Shown in pieces: positions 17,109 through 25,688 of a stretch of DNA of 64,000 bases. Position 1 is the stretch's first letter; every line of letters starts with the position of its first letter. Source of the stretch: Nostoc sp. 'Peltigera membranacea cyanobiont' N6 (GTDB lineage: Bacteria > Cyanobacteriota > Cyanobacteriia > Cyanobacteriales > Nostocaceae). The stretch lies in assembly GCF_002949735.1 (NCBI RefSeq), contig NZ_CP026681.1, positions 6,533,501 through 6,597,500 on the forward strand, read 5' to 3'. The translations under genes and the position numbers were made by a program. The notes beneath the pieces are model-generated. The model had not been told where the DNA came from. It searched no databases and was given only the letters and a program-made list of their open reading frames with translations.

Positions 17109-18101
17109 ATGATGGATTTTACTCCAAATTTACCCAAAATATCTGTAATTATACCTACTTATAATAGTGAAAAAACTATTAGCTACACAATTCAATCAGT
17201 TCTACATCAAACTTTTACTAACCTAGAACTAATTGTAATTAATGATGGTTCCCAAGATTCAACTTTAGAAGTTATCACACAAATCTCAGACTCACGAATA
17301 CAAGTCTTTTCCTATCCCAACGCTGGTGGAAACGTTAGCCGTAACAGAGGTCTACACCGTGCAGTTGGAGAATTTGTTAGTTTCTTGGATGCAGACGATC
17401 TGTGGACACGCGACAAACTTCAATCTCAATTAAAGGCTCTGCAAGAAAACGTTACAGCAAAAGTAGCTTACAGTTGGACTGATTATATTGATAAAAATGG
17501 TGAATTTATACTTTCAGGCAAACGTGTCAATGTTAATGGAAATGTCTATGAAAATTTGTTACTAAATAATTTTTTAGAGAATGGTTCCAATCCCTTGATC
17601 TGTAGAAAGTCTTTAATTACATTAGGTGGCTTTGACGAATCTTTAAGTGCAGCTCAGGATTGGGATATGTGGCTACGATTAGGTTCTAAGTTTGATTTTA
17701 TCTGCGTACCATCTGTACAAATATTATATCGTATAAGTGGTAATTCAGTTTCTTCAAATCTTCTCAGACAGGAAAAAGCCTGCTTGCAAGTGCTTAAGAG
17801 AGCCTATAAAGAAAAACCTTCTACACTTAAGAATAGTTGGAATATAAGCCTAGCCAATTTATACAAATACCTGACATGCAAAGCTTTACAGAAGCCATTT
17901 AATCGACAAAGAGGTTTAGCATCGGCTAGATTTTTGTGGAATTATTTTATTAACGATCCTTCAAGACTTAAAAATATAAATTTCACCTCCAAACTATTAT
18001 TGAAAATCATCATAATTCTTATAGTGCCCACCTTACTCTACAGCTTTACTAAGCAACGCGAAGTAAAAAGTCAAGAAACTCAAATATTGATCAACAGTTA
18101 G
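17109..18101 (+). CDS. hpsG: Family 2 glycosyltransferase HpsG
   Basis: 330 residues. The N-terminal half is a standard GT2 domain: ISVIIPTYNSEKTI, VINDGSQDST, SFLDADDLW and a downstream AAQDWDMWLR where the catalytic Asp is expected. A C-terminal hydrophobic segment (LLLKIIIILIVPTLLYSF, about residues 296-313) should tie it to the membrane, unlike HpsE and HpsF. It belongs to a different GT2 branch from its two neighbours. Two adjacent ATG codons (17109 and 17112) could serve as start. Confidence 0.85.
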   Translation: MMDFTPNLPKISVIIPTYNSEKTISYTIQSVLHQTFTNLELIVINDGSQDSTLEVITQISDSRIQVFSYPNAGGNVSRNRGLHRAVGEFVSFLDADDLWTRDKLQSQLKALQENVTAKVAYSWTDYIDKNGEFILSGKRVNVNGNVYENLLLNNFLENGSNPLICRKSLITLGGFDESLSAAQDWDMWLRLGSKFDFICVPSVQILYRISGNSVSSNLLRQEKACLQVLKRAYKEKPSTLKNSWNISLANLYKYLTCKALQKPFNRQRGLASARFLWNYFINDPSRLKNINFTSKLLLKIIIILIVPTLLYSFTKQREVKSQETQILINS

Positions 18102-18128
18102 ATTACTGAAACAAGACTAGAAGACAAA

Positions 18129-18695
18129 ATGAATACACGGGTGCATTTTCCGTTTATAGTTAATGCAAAAAATGTTTTTAATAAGCACTCCAATAGTGGT
18201 TTTACTCTACCAGAAATTTTAGTGGTTGTTTTATTAATTGGTATATTAGCCACACTAGGAATACCCAATTGGCTAGCTTTTGTGGAGACTCGCCGCCTCA
18301 ACACTGCACAAAACCAAGTTTACCTTGCTATGCGCCAAGCCCAAAGCCAAGCCACCAAGGAAAAATTGACTTGGCAAGCCAGCTTTCGCGAGCAAAACAG
18401 CATAGTTCAATGGGCAGTTCATCCTGCTACAGTAAATCCATCTGGCGCTAACTGGAATGACTTAGATTCAAATGTGCGTTTAGATGCGGAAACGACCTTA
18501 CAAATTTCAAATGGCGTTAGGCAAATTAAATTTGATTACAGAGGTAATATTATTTCGCTACCTCGAAGTATAACCATTTCTAGCAAGTATGCTGGTAAGG
18601 CTAAACGCTGCGTCTATATTTCGACTATTTTAGGAGCAATGCGAATGGCAAAAGAACACCCTACAACCAACAACGAGGGTGATTATTGCTATTAA
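18129..18695 (+). CDS. hpsH: Hormogonium pseudopilin HpsH
   Basis: A 188-residue GspH/FimU-type pseudopilin. The prepilin site is Gly24-Phe25 (GFTLPEILVVVLLIGILATLGIP) with Glu29 at +5. The following ETRRLNTAQNQVYLAMRQAQSQA resembles the same segment of HpsD, and both end with a late Cys pair. Its place after the glycosyltransferases, away from hpsBCD, is the arrangement known from Nostoc punctiforme. It starts 27 bp after hpsG. Confidence 0.85.
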   Translation: MNTRVHFPFIVNAKNVFNKHSNSGFTLPEILVVVLLIGILATLGIPNWLAFVETRRLNTAQNQVYLAMRQAQSQATKEKLTWQASFREQNSIVQWAVHPATVNPSGANWNDLDSNVRLDAETTLQISNGVRQIKFDYRGNIISLPRSITISSKYAGKAKRCVYISTILGAMRMAKEHPTTNNEGDYCY

Positions 18696-18727
18696 GATGT
18701 TTTTAGTTGAATCAAACAAGGTATTTT

Positions 18728-19369
18728 GTGCTGAACTTATCAGTAAAACCAAAACAGCACCTGATTATTTTTACTCGCTATCCAGAACCAGGTAAGACAA
18801 AAACTCGATTGATACCTGCTTTAGGAAATCTTGGTGCTGCCAATCTTCAACGGAAAATGACTGAACATACAATATTTCAAGTTCAAGAATTGCAAAAGAA
18901 AATTGCCATATCTATGGAAGTGCGGTTTGCAGGTGGCAATTTGCAACTTATGCAAGACTGGCTAGGATTGGATTTGGTTTATCAGTCTCAAGGTGAAGGG
19001 GATCTAGGTTCGCGGATGGCGCGATCGCTTTTCGATGCTTTTGAATCTGGTGCAGACAAAGTAATTATCATCGGTACAGATTGTCCTGGAGTGAATGCCC
19101 AGATTCTAACAACAGCTTTTGAGAAGTTACACAGCTTTGACCTCGTACTGGGTCCTGCGCTCGATGGTGGATATTATTTAATTGGTTTGTGCCAACCCAT
19201 ACCGGAGTTATTCGCTAACATCAAGTGGGGAACTGCTCAAGTATTCCAGAAAACCTTGGAAATCGCCCGGAAGATTAATTTATCACACGTTAACTTGTCG
19301 CCTTTAGCTGATATCGATCGACCGGAGGATCTGCCCATTTGGGAACAAGTCCTTATGGGAGAAATGTGA
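18728..19369 (+). CDS. hpsI: DUF2064 / CofC-like nucleotidyltransferase-fold protein (HpsI position)
   Basis: About 214 residues of the TIGR04282/DUF2064 family, which has a GT-A or nucleotidyltransferase fold: HLIIFTRYPEPGKTKTRL near the N-terminus, GTDCPG with a conserved Asp, and GPALDGGYYLIGL. It follows hpsH closely, the position of hpsI in the described locus; the name rests on position. I chose GTG 18728 because CAAGG lies six bases upstream; TTG 18707 would add seven residues. The protein may supply or transfer an activated sugar. Function in the pathway is inferred from context only. Confidence 0.7.
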   Translation: MLNLSVKPKQHLIIFTRYPEPGKTKTRLIPALGNLGAANLQRKMTEHTIFQVQELQKKIAISMEVRFAGGNLQLMQDWLGLDLVYQSQGEGDLGSRMARSLFDAFESGADKVIIIGTDCPGVNAQILTTAFEKLHSFDLVLGPALDGGYYLIGLCQPIPELFANIKWGTAQVFQKTLEIARKINLSHVNLSPLADIDRPEDLPIWEQVLMGEM

Positions 19370-19783
19370 GGATGAGGGAGATAGTAACTCAAATATTGTA
19401 CTTAGCTCTAGCGATTACAAATCGTACCTATAGAAACTAAGAGACTTCCGTGGACTAATGGAAAATTAAGATTTTGAAACCCGCATAGGCAGATTTTGTC
19501 TGTATAGTCGAGACTTCCAAGCGATCGCTGCAAGATGTTACATATTCAATGAGTCGTATTCTACATCTCTACATTAGGTTAGTATCTTAAAATACCAGGA
19601 ATTTCCTGAAGACACTGTACATCACAAATGTTACTGTGGCCTAGTTGAAAACCAAGAGGCAGATAGCCTTTGCCAGTATTGAATCTGCTTTGTGTTTCTA
19701 CACAACAGTCACGGTCATGGGCACAATATTCAAGTAACTTGAAATATGAAAATCACTCATATTCACCGCCAGTTTGAAAAATT
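19370..19783. other. Intergenic stretch with a dispersed repeat
   Basis: 414 bp between the DUF2064 gene and hpsJ. It contains the second copy of the TTTGAAACCC...TTTTGTCTGTATAG repeat (19473-19517). No other structure or gene is supported. The gap suggests a separate promoter for hpsJ. Confidence 0.5.
19473..19517. repeat. Second copy of the 2216-2285 repeat family
   Basis: Shares TTTGAAACCC and TTTTGTCTGTATAG with the reverse complement of 2216-2260. The central hairpin is eroded here (ccgcataggcaga in place of a perfect stem). Confidence 0.6.
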
Positions 19784-20626
19784 ATGGTTAACCGTTTTAC
19801 TTCCGTGAGTACTGCCCTCACAGTTAAGGTAGTTGGAATAATCTGCATATTGTCCTTTTTTGTGGACTTTTTGATTCTATTGTTACCCTTTCAACCGACC
19901 GATCGGGTATGGCAAATCAACTTGGCAACAGCGCTAGTCGATCGGGGAATTGTTCCTCTGGTAGGACTGGGGCTGCTATATGCTGCCTATTGGATAGAAA
20001 GCGCTGATGCAGGAAGCGATCGCCCCCAAGGGATCGATTTAAGATTTACCGCCGCCATCCTCTCAAGTATTTTAGGGTTGATGTTCTTGCTGATTTTTCC
20101 CCTGCACCTCAATAACGTCAATCAAGCTAAGACTCAAACACTTAACCGCATTACCCAAGAAGCAGATCAGGCAGAAACCCAACTGAACACTCGGTTATCG
20201 CAATTGCAAGCACAACTGAATACCGATCAAGGAAAAGCTCAACTAGAGCAACTGCGAAACCAAACCAAAACTCAGTTTAGTGAAATCCTCAAGGACGATC
20301 AAAAATATAAGCAAGCACTGGAAAGCTCTCAAATTCCCGCAAATATCAAAGAGTTACTGAAGAAGGCTAAAACAGATCCCCAAGCGCTTGACAAAGCTAT
20401 CGAACAACAAACAGATATTCAGACGCTGCGAGCTCAACAACTGAGCCAGGTTCGCCAGCGCAGAGACGAAGCACTGCAACAAGCTAAAGATACTGCTTGG
20501 AAGTCTGGGCTACGGATTGGGATTAGCAGTTTGCTGTTATCCATTGGTTACATTATCATCGGCTGGACAGGCTTAAGAGGTAGGGGTGCTGTACAAGGTG
20601 GTAAACCCAGAGCTACCGCCCGCTAA
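19784..20626 (+). CDS. hpsJ: HpsJ-like membrane protein
   Basis: 280 residues. Three hydrophobic segments lie in the first 110 residues (about 12-34, 56-68 and 89-106), then a long charged coiled coil (about 110-235, rich in Gln, Leu and Ala) and a last membrane span (about 248-265). The pattern suggests an inner-membrane protein with a cytoplasmic or periplasmic coiled-coil stalk, perhaps a scaffold of the Hps machine. The order within the cluster and the opening sequence (RFTSVSTALTVKVVG) fit the HpsJ family. No enzymatic motif. Confidence 0.7.
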   Translation: MVNRFTSVSTALTVKVVGIICILSFFVDFLILLLPFQPTDRVWQINLATALVDRGIVPLVGLGLLYAAYWIESADAGSDRPQGIDLRFTAAILSSILGLMFLLIFPLHLNNVNQAKTQTLNRITQEADQAETQLNTRLSQLQAQLNTDQGKAQLEQLRNQTKTQFSEILKDDQKYKQALESSQIPANIKELLKKAKTDPQALDKAIEQQTDIQTLRAQQLSQVRQRRDEALQQAKDTAWKSGLRIGISSLLLSIGYIIIGWTGLRGRGAVQGGKPRATAR

Positions 20627-20635
20627 TTCACTATT

Positions 20636-20688
20636 AGCATGGCAGTAGGACAGATCCAAAAATTATTGACGGCTTATACTGCCATGCT
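20636..20688. terminator. Hairpin between hpsJ and the next glycosyltransferase
   Basis: AGCATGGCAGTA (20636-20647) pairs perfectly with TACTGCCATGCT (20677-20688), a 12-bp stem with a 29-base loop. It starts ten bases after the hpsJ stop. There is no T-run, so it may be an RNA-stabilising stem or attenuator rather than a classical terminator. Confidence 0.45.
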
Positions 20689-20752
20689 CCTAGTAGCTAA
20701 TAAAAATAAAAATGCAATTATCACTGAGTAAAATCGCTATAAAACTTGGGTA

Positions 20753-21661
20753 ATGTTTTCAATTTACATACTGACATATAACGAAGAACTAGATATTGCT
20801 GCTTGTATTGAATCGGCTATGCTATCGGATGACATCATTGTTGTGGATTCATGCAGTAGCGATCGCACTATGGAAATCGCCAGTCGCTATCCCATCCGCG
20901 TCGTCCAACACGCTTTTGAAAGCCACGGCCGCCAGCGCTCCTGGATGTTAGAGTCTATCCCCCCGAAGCACGAATGGGTTTATATTCTCGAAGCTGATGA
21001 GCGGATGACACCAGAACTATTCGCGGAATGCGAAAAGGCAAGTCAGCATCCAGATTATATTGGTTACTACGTGGCTGAACGTGTCATGTTCATGAATCGT
21101 TGGATTCGCTACAGCACACAGTATCCCCGTTACCAAATGCGCCTCTTTCGCCACGGTAAAGTGTGGTTTACAGACTACGGTCATACTGAACGGGAAGTTT
21201 GTGAGGGTGCAACTAGCTTTTTAAAGGAAACATACCCCCATTACACTTGTAGTAAAGGTTTGAGCCGTTGGATTGACAAACATAACCGTTATTCTACAGA
21301 TGAAGCTCAAGAAACCCTGTATCAGCTAGAACAGGGAAACGTCAACTGGCAAGATTTATTCTTTGGCAAATCGGAAGTCGAAAAACGCCGCGCTCTAAAA
21401 GATTTATCTTTGCGTTTACCTGCTAGACCGTTGCTACGCTTTTTATATATGTATTTTATCTTAGGCGGCTGTTTAGATGGACACGCTGGACTTGCTTGGT
21501 GTACATTGCAGGCATTCTACGAATATCTGATTTTGCTCAAAGTCTGGGAAATGAAGTATCTACCACAACCTAATTTAGGCACAACAGCAATTCTTGCACA
21601 AGAAAGTACACAACAATTACAGAGTGCGGATTCGGAAACTACGCAAGTTGACGTAGCATAA
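20753..21661 (+). CDS. Family 2 glycosyltransferase (WaaE/KdtX-like), HpsK position
   Basis: 302 residues. Motifs: FSIYILTYNEELDIAACI, IVVDSCSSDRT and YILEADER, where the usual DxD is replaced by EADE as in WaaE-like enzymes. A hydrophobic stretch (about 225-245, LLRFLYMYFILGGCLDG) follows the catalytic domain, as in the WaaE/RgpF-like lipopolysaccharide glucosyltransferases. It lies 126 bp after hpsJ and is last in the cluster. It may correspond to hpsK, but I cannot confirm this. The C-terminal 30 residues are low complexity. Confidence 0.8.
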   Translation: MFSIYILTYNEELDIAACIESAMLSDDIIVVDSCSSDRTMEIASRYPIRVVQHAFESHGRQRSWMLESIPPKHEWVYILEADERMTPELFAECEKASQHPDYIGYYVAERVMFMNRWIRYSTQYPRYQMRLFRHGKVWFTDYGHTEREVCEGATSFLKETYPHYTCSKGLSRWIDKHNRYSTDEAQETLYQLEQGNVNWQDLFFGKSEVEKRRALKDLSLRLPARPLLRFLYMYFILGGCLDGHAGLAWCTLQAFYEYLILLKVWEMKYLPQPNLGTTAILAQESTQQLQSADSETTQVDVA

Positions 21662-21749
21662 GACGACTTTAATTAGAAGGCTTCTCAGTAAAATCCACAG
21701 GCAGGGATCGGGTGGGTAGGCGATCGCAAAATCGGACTTTTTCCGAAAT

Positions 21750-21777
21750 AGGGTAGCACAGCTAGCTGTACTACCCT
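21750..21777. terminator. Loop-free 28-bp palindrome after the hps cluster
   Basis: A-GGGTAG-c-ACAGCT meets AGCTGT-a-CTACCC-T: thirteen pairs per arm with one mismatch and no loop. It lies 89 bp after the last glycosyltransferase stop. As RNA it would form a strong stem that may end the hps transcript from either side, but no T-run follows. As DNA the perfect dyad could bind a dimeric regulator. Confidence 0.5.
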
Positions 21778-21844
21778 AACGTGCTTTACATTTAAACAAA
21801 ACCACCATAATAAATTAATATTTTTAACAGACCATTTTCATAAA

Positions 21845-21872
21845 AGTCACTCCCGATCAAAAGTGAGTGACT
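21845..21872. terminator. Small hairpin AGTCACTC/GAGTGACT
   Basis: An 8-bp perfect stem with a 12-base loop, 68 bp after the palindrome at 21750. A role in ending transcription is possible; a run of A and T follows only weakly. Confidence 0.35.
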
Positions 21873-22194
21873 GACCCAATAAAATAACTCCTCAGTTTAC
21901 CTGGTGGTACTTTCACAATCACGAGCAGCTTTTGATTGAGCGCGATAGATTAGTAATACCTCATGACTTGCAACAATCATTTACAAGTCTTATAAGGAAA
22001 AGTAACATCCTCTAAGAATAACCACCCGCCATCGGATTGGTTGATATCTATGTGTATGCTTGTAGGAAAATAGCTGATTTCCAGCAATAAGTACGTGTTT
22101 TTGCCGTAGCAGCCTGGCTGCTAGTATTTCGGATAGTTACTTGAAGCAACTTCTGCTGCAAGTAAGGCCTTTGCTATTTGACAAATTTGCTGGT

Positions 22195-22959
22195 ATGGAT
22201 ACCAATAACAAAAGTTCCTCTAGCTTAAAACAGGAGAATCGGGGCTTGGTAGTCGATCGCCTAAAACAGGACTTAAAAAACGACCTGATTGCTGGTTTGT
22301 TGGTAGTAATTCCCCTAGCAACTACTATCTGGCTGACAATTACCATTGCTAGTTGGGTAATCAACTTCCTCACCCAAATTCCCAAACAACTGAATCCCTT
22401 TGATGGGTTAAATCCAATTCTAGTAAATTTACTGAATTTATTAGTAGGATTAGCTGTGCCACTACTGTGTATTTTATTGATGGGCTTGATGGCTCGCAAT
22501 ATTGCTGGGCGGTGGTTGTTAGATTTTGGCGAGCGATTATTACAGGCAATTCCTTTAGCAGGACAGGTATACAAAACTCTCAAACAGCTTTTAGAAACAA
22601 TACTAAAAGATTCTAATGGCAAATTTCGTCGGGTAATTTTGGTAGAGTATCCCCGCCGAGGAATTTGGGCGATCGCTTTTGTCACTGGTGCAATCAGCAG
22701 TGATATCCAAGCCCAGATGTCCCGCCCTGTCCTCAGTGTTTTTATCCCCACCACCCCAAATCCAACTACCGGATGGTACGCAGTCGTTCCTGAAGATGAG
22801 GTAGTGAACCTCTCCATGTCCATTGAAGACGCTTTTAAAATAGTTGTATCAGGTGGCATTGTCGCCCCCAATACGCCTTTGGTTTTCCCCAAAGAGTCTA
22901 ATCTGGAGGTGAAACACGACGAAATCAAGCGGCAGGTTATTTCCGTTGAAGAAACTTAA
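22195..22959 (+). CDS. DUF502 membrane protein
   Basis: About 254 residues. Two hydrophobic spans flank the loop of residues 40-90 (DLIAGLLVVIPLATTIWLTI and VNLLNLLVGLAVPLLCILLMG), followed by the DUF502 core IPLAGQVYKTLKQLLETI and RRVILVEYPRRGIWAIAFVTG. The family's function is unknown. It stands ahead of nusB and ftsY, an order kept in several cyanobacteria. I chose ATG 22195 (MDTNNKSS) over an upstream TTG at 22141 because the extra residues do not look family-like. A long open frame on the opposite strand here is a shadow. Confidence 0.85.
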   Translation: MDTNNKSSSSLKQENRGLVVDRLKQDLKNDLIAGLLVVIPLATTIWLTITIASWVINFLTQIPKQLNPFDGLNPILVNLLNLLVGLAVPLLCILLMGLMARNIAGRWLLDFGERLLQAIPLAGQVYKTLKQLLETILKDSNGKFRRVILVEYPRRGIWAIAFVTGAISSDIQAQMSRPVLSVFIPTTPNPTTGWYAVVPEDEVVNLSMSIEDAFKIVVSGGIVAPNTPLVFPKESNLEVKHDEIKRQVISVEET

Positions 22960-23081
22960 ATTCAATCTGGCAAAGTCACAAGCAAATGCGTAATATTGTT
23001 GTTTGACTGTGCCAAAATTGATAGACTTGTAAGTTTGCCCGGACTAGTTAATCATTTCTCGCACAATCACCCCTCACTTTT

Positions 23082-23723
23082 ATGCAACCTCGTAAACCCC
23101 AGCAAATTGCTCGTGAATTGGCACTTTTAAGCCTTAGCCAATTGCCAGTCAATCCAAAGAAATTAGATACATTACCAGACGATCAACTAGTATCCAAATT
23201 GGTGCTAGGAGCAGTACGCACCCTGACCTCAGAAGTGCAAGATACCCTCGATAATGCCGCAGGTGAACTGCAACGCAGTAACGATCGCATCTTAAGTAGC
23301 CAAACTCGGGCCTCCGATCTCAATTCTGCTAGAGCAATGCTTCAAGAAGCGATCGCCTGCACCCAGACAGCAATCAATCAATTGGGTACAGCAGTTGATT
23401 TCCCCGAATTGATTCAACTGGCTAATCAGGATAAGGGAGTCCGTAATTATGCTAAAGAGCTTGTGATTACCGTTAACGAAAATCGACATATTATTGATGA
23501 ACTCATTTCTAGTGCTTTAGTAGATTGGCAAGTAACTCGCCTGGCCCAAATTGACCGCGATATCCTGCAAATCGCTGTGGCAGAAATGAAGTTCTTGGGA
23601 GTTCCAGATAGTATTGCCATCAACGAAGCTGTGGAGCTAGCCAAACGCTACAGTGGAGACGACGGCCATCGATTTATTAACGGTGTTTTGCGCCGAGTCA
23701 CTGAGCAGAAAAAAACAGCATAG
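23082..23723 (+). CDS. nusB: Transcription antitermination factor NusB
   Basis: 213 residues, the long cyanobacterial type. The N-terminal helix (PRKPQQIARELALLSLSQL) is the RNA and S10-binding arginine-rich part. The C-terminal half has the hallmark VTRLAQIDRDILQIAVAEMKFL and SIAINEAVELAKRYSGDDGHRFINGVLRRV. NusB acts with NusE/S10 in rRNA antitermination. About 60 residues are inserted between helices compared with E. coli NusB (139 residues), rich in Gln, Asn and Ala. It lies between DUF502 and ftsY, both on the same strand. Confidence 0.93.
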   Translation: MQPRKPQQIARELALLSLSQLPVNPKKLDTLPDDQLVSKLVLGAVRTLTSEVQDTLDNAAGELQRSNDRILSSQTRASDLNSARAMLQEAIACTQTAINQLGTAVDFPELIQLANQDKGVRNYAKELVITVNENRHIIDELISSALVDWQVTRLAQIDRDILQIAVAEMKFLGVPDSIAINEAVELAKRYSGDDGHRFINGVLRRVTEQKKTA

Positions 23724-24059
23724 TACCGTACCTGAATTCGTAATTCTTAATGAAGCTCTCTACGAGACGCTAAAAGCGAACGCAACCTCGCTACCGCTAC
23801 GCTAACGTAATTCCTATATTGCTATGGAGAAAAGTCTGTAGTCGCTTCTGCGGCTTTCTTGGCGCGGAACTTCTCTCCTGGCTCTAGCCTCTTTCTTTGG
23901 GAGAAGAGGAGACGGTGCGCTGAACCAAAGGAAGCTGATTCTGTTTAAAGTGGCATGAAAGGTGAGGATAACTGGGAAGCTTTCACCCCAAGAAAAAGTG
24001 CAAAGTTAAATTAAACTCATAACTTATAACTTATAACTCATATAACTAATACTGCTGCA
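23724..24059. other. Intergenic stretch with short repeats
   Basis: 336 bp before ftsY. It holds scattered repeat fragments around ctctacgagacgctaaaagc and gctaccgctacgctaacg, and aacttataact repeats just before the ftsY start. No gene supported. Confidence 0.45.
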
Positions 24060-25688
24060 ATGGTTTTTAATTGGTTCCGTCGTCAACATAACGATTCCTC
24101 TGAGACTCCTTCTGATAAAAAACAGGAAGAAATTCCTACAAAAGAAACCCAACCAGAGCCAGCTGAAATCTCAACTGCCGAAACTGCACCAGATTTGTTA
24201 GCTTTTGCTAAAGCTGCTTATAAAAATATTCAGCAAAAACAACAGGCTGAGGTAGTCGAAACTCCACCTGATACAGCAAATGCCTCAGCAGAACCTGAAA
24301 CTGTAGAAACGGTAATTGCGGAAATCACTGAATCAGAAGCAACAGAGGAATCTGTCAGTACAACCCTAGAAACATCACAGCCAGAAGTAATCCAAGCAGC
24401 TACTGAAGAAGAAAGTAGAGAAGATTCCTCTGTAAATACAATTGCTGAAGAAACAGATGTTGAAAGCCCAGAAATAACGGCAAATGAAATTGAAAAAACC
24501 CCTACACCAGAAGCAACACAGCCAACAGCACCAGCTAATTTATCCTTCTTAGAACGGGCGGCGGCAGAACGGCAAGCAAAACTGGATCAACTAATAGCCA
24601 CCGCCATTGAAGTTCCAGAACCAGAGATAGTACAGCCAATCGCTGCAACCTCAGAAATAGGAGAGGAAATTCCCGGACTGGTATTTGATGATGGATTTGT
24701 CTGGTCAGCAAAAGTCTTAGCAGCTCAAGGTAGAAATCCAGAAGACGTTTCTATTGAAGAAATTACCTGGCTGAAAAAGCTCCGGCAAGGGTTAGATAAA
24801 ACTCGCCGGAGTATTCTCAACCAACTGAAGGCGATCGTTGGTCAAGGGCCCCTTAACCAAGCTGCTGTAACGGAAATTGAGGCATTACTGCTGCAAGCTG
24901 ATGTCGGTGTAGAGGCGACAGATTTTATTATCAATGCCCTACAAACAAAACTTCGAGAAGAAGTTACTGCGCCAGAAGAAGCGATCGCTTATCTGAAAAA
25001 AATCCTCCGGGATATGCTGGATGCACCAAGCATTGCATCCCACAAAACTAGTTTTACCCCAGAAAAAGAAACCTTGAACATTTGGTTAATCACTGGAGTG
25101 AATGGTGCCGGTAAAACCACCACTATCGGCAAAATTGCCCACTTGGGACAAAAATCTGGCTATAAATGCTTGATTGGCGCAGCAGACACCTTCCGCGCCG
25201 CCGCCGTCGAACAGGTGAAGGTTTGGGGTAGTAGAAGTGGTGTAGAAGTAATTGCCAATCCTGGGAAAAATACAGATCCGGCAGCAGTTGTGTTTGATGC
25301 GATCGCAGCTGCCCAATCGCGACAAACAGAGTTACTTCTGGTAGATACAGCTGGACGACTGCAAAACAAGAAAAATTTAATGGATGAACTCGGTAAAATT
25401 CGGCGAATTATCGACAAAAAAGCCCCAAATGCCAAAGTAGAATCCCTATTGGTTTTAGATGCCACTTTAGGTCAAAATGGACTCCGGCAAGCCGAAGTTT
25501 TCTCCCAAGCGGCCCAACTGAGTGGCGTTGTCTTAACCAAGCTAGATGGCACTGCTAAAGGTGGTGTTGCCCTTGCCGTTGTGCAACAGCTAGGCTTACC
25601 CATTCGATTTATTGGTGCTGGCGAAGGAATTGAAGACCTGCGCCCCTTTTCGAGCTATGAATTTGTCGAAGCTCTATTGAGTGGCTAA
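24060..25688 (+). CDS. ftsY: Signal recognition particle receptor FtsY
   Basis: 542 residues. The first 220 form an acidic, low-complexity A domain (Glu/Thr/Ala/Pro rich) that reaches the membrane. The four-helix N domain (about 225-330) and the SRP GTPase G domain follow: GVNGAGKTTTIGKIA (G1), DTFRAAAVEQ (insertion box), DTAGRLQNKKNL (G3), TKLDGTAKGG (G4) and FIGAGEGIEDL (G5). It docks SRP-ribosome complexes at the thylakoid or plasma membrane. No N-terminal signal or span; membrane contact is by an amphipathic start (VFNWFRR). Same strand as nusB. Confidence 0.96.
   Translation: MVFNWFRRQHNDSSETPSDKKQEEIPTKETQPEPAEISTAETAPDLLAFAKAAYKNIQQKQQAEVVETPPDTANASAEPETVETVIAEITESEATEESVSTTLETSQPEVIQAATEEESREDSSVNTIAEETDVESPEITANEIEKTPTPEATQPTAPANLSFLERAAAERQAKLDQLIATAIEVPEPEIVQPIAATSEIGEEIPGLVFDDGFVWSAKVLAAQGRNPEDVSIEEITWLKKLRQGLDKTRRSILNQLKAIVGQGPLNQAAVTEIEALLLQADVGVEATDFIINALQTKLREEVTAPEEAIAYLKKILRDMLDAPSIASHKTSFTPEKETLNIWLITGVNGAGKTTTIGKIAHLGQKSGYKCLIGAADTFRAAAVEQVKVWGSRSGVEVIANPGKNTDPAAVVFDAIAAAQSRQTELLLVDTAGRLQNKKNLMDELGKIRRIIDKKAPNAKVESLLVLDATLGQNGLRQAEVFSQAAQLSGVVLTKLDGTAKGGVALAVVQQLGLPIRFIGAGEGIEDLRPFSSYEFVEALLSG

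Larger units (their letters stand above)
21662..22194. other. Intergenic stretch with two hairpins
   Basis: 533 bp between the hps cluster and the DUF502-nusB-ftsY group. It contains a strong palindrome (21750-21777) and a smaller stem (21845-21872). The last 150 bp should hold the promoter of the DUF502 gene. No supported small gene. Confidence 0.5.

Noticed and set aside
18697..18730. ATG at 18697 as the start of the DUF2064 gene
   Set aside because: It is in a different frame and soon leaves coding sequence; the GTG at 18728 with CAAGG fits better.
22137..22928. 263-codon frame on the minus strand over the DUF502 gene
   Set aside because: It is the exact mirror of a well-recognised DUF502 frame, has biased Ser/Ile/Lys composition and matches no family.
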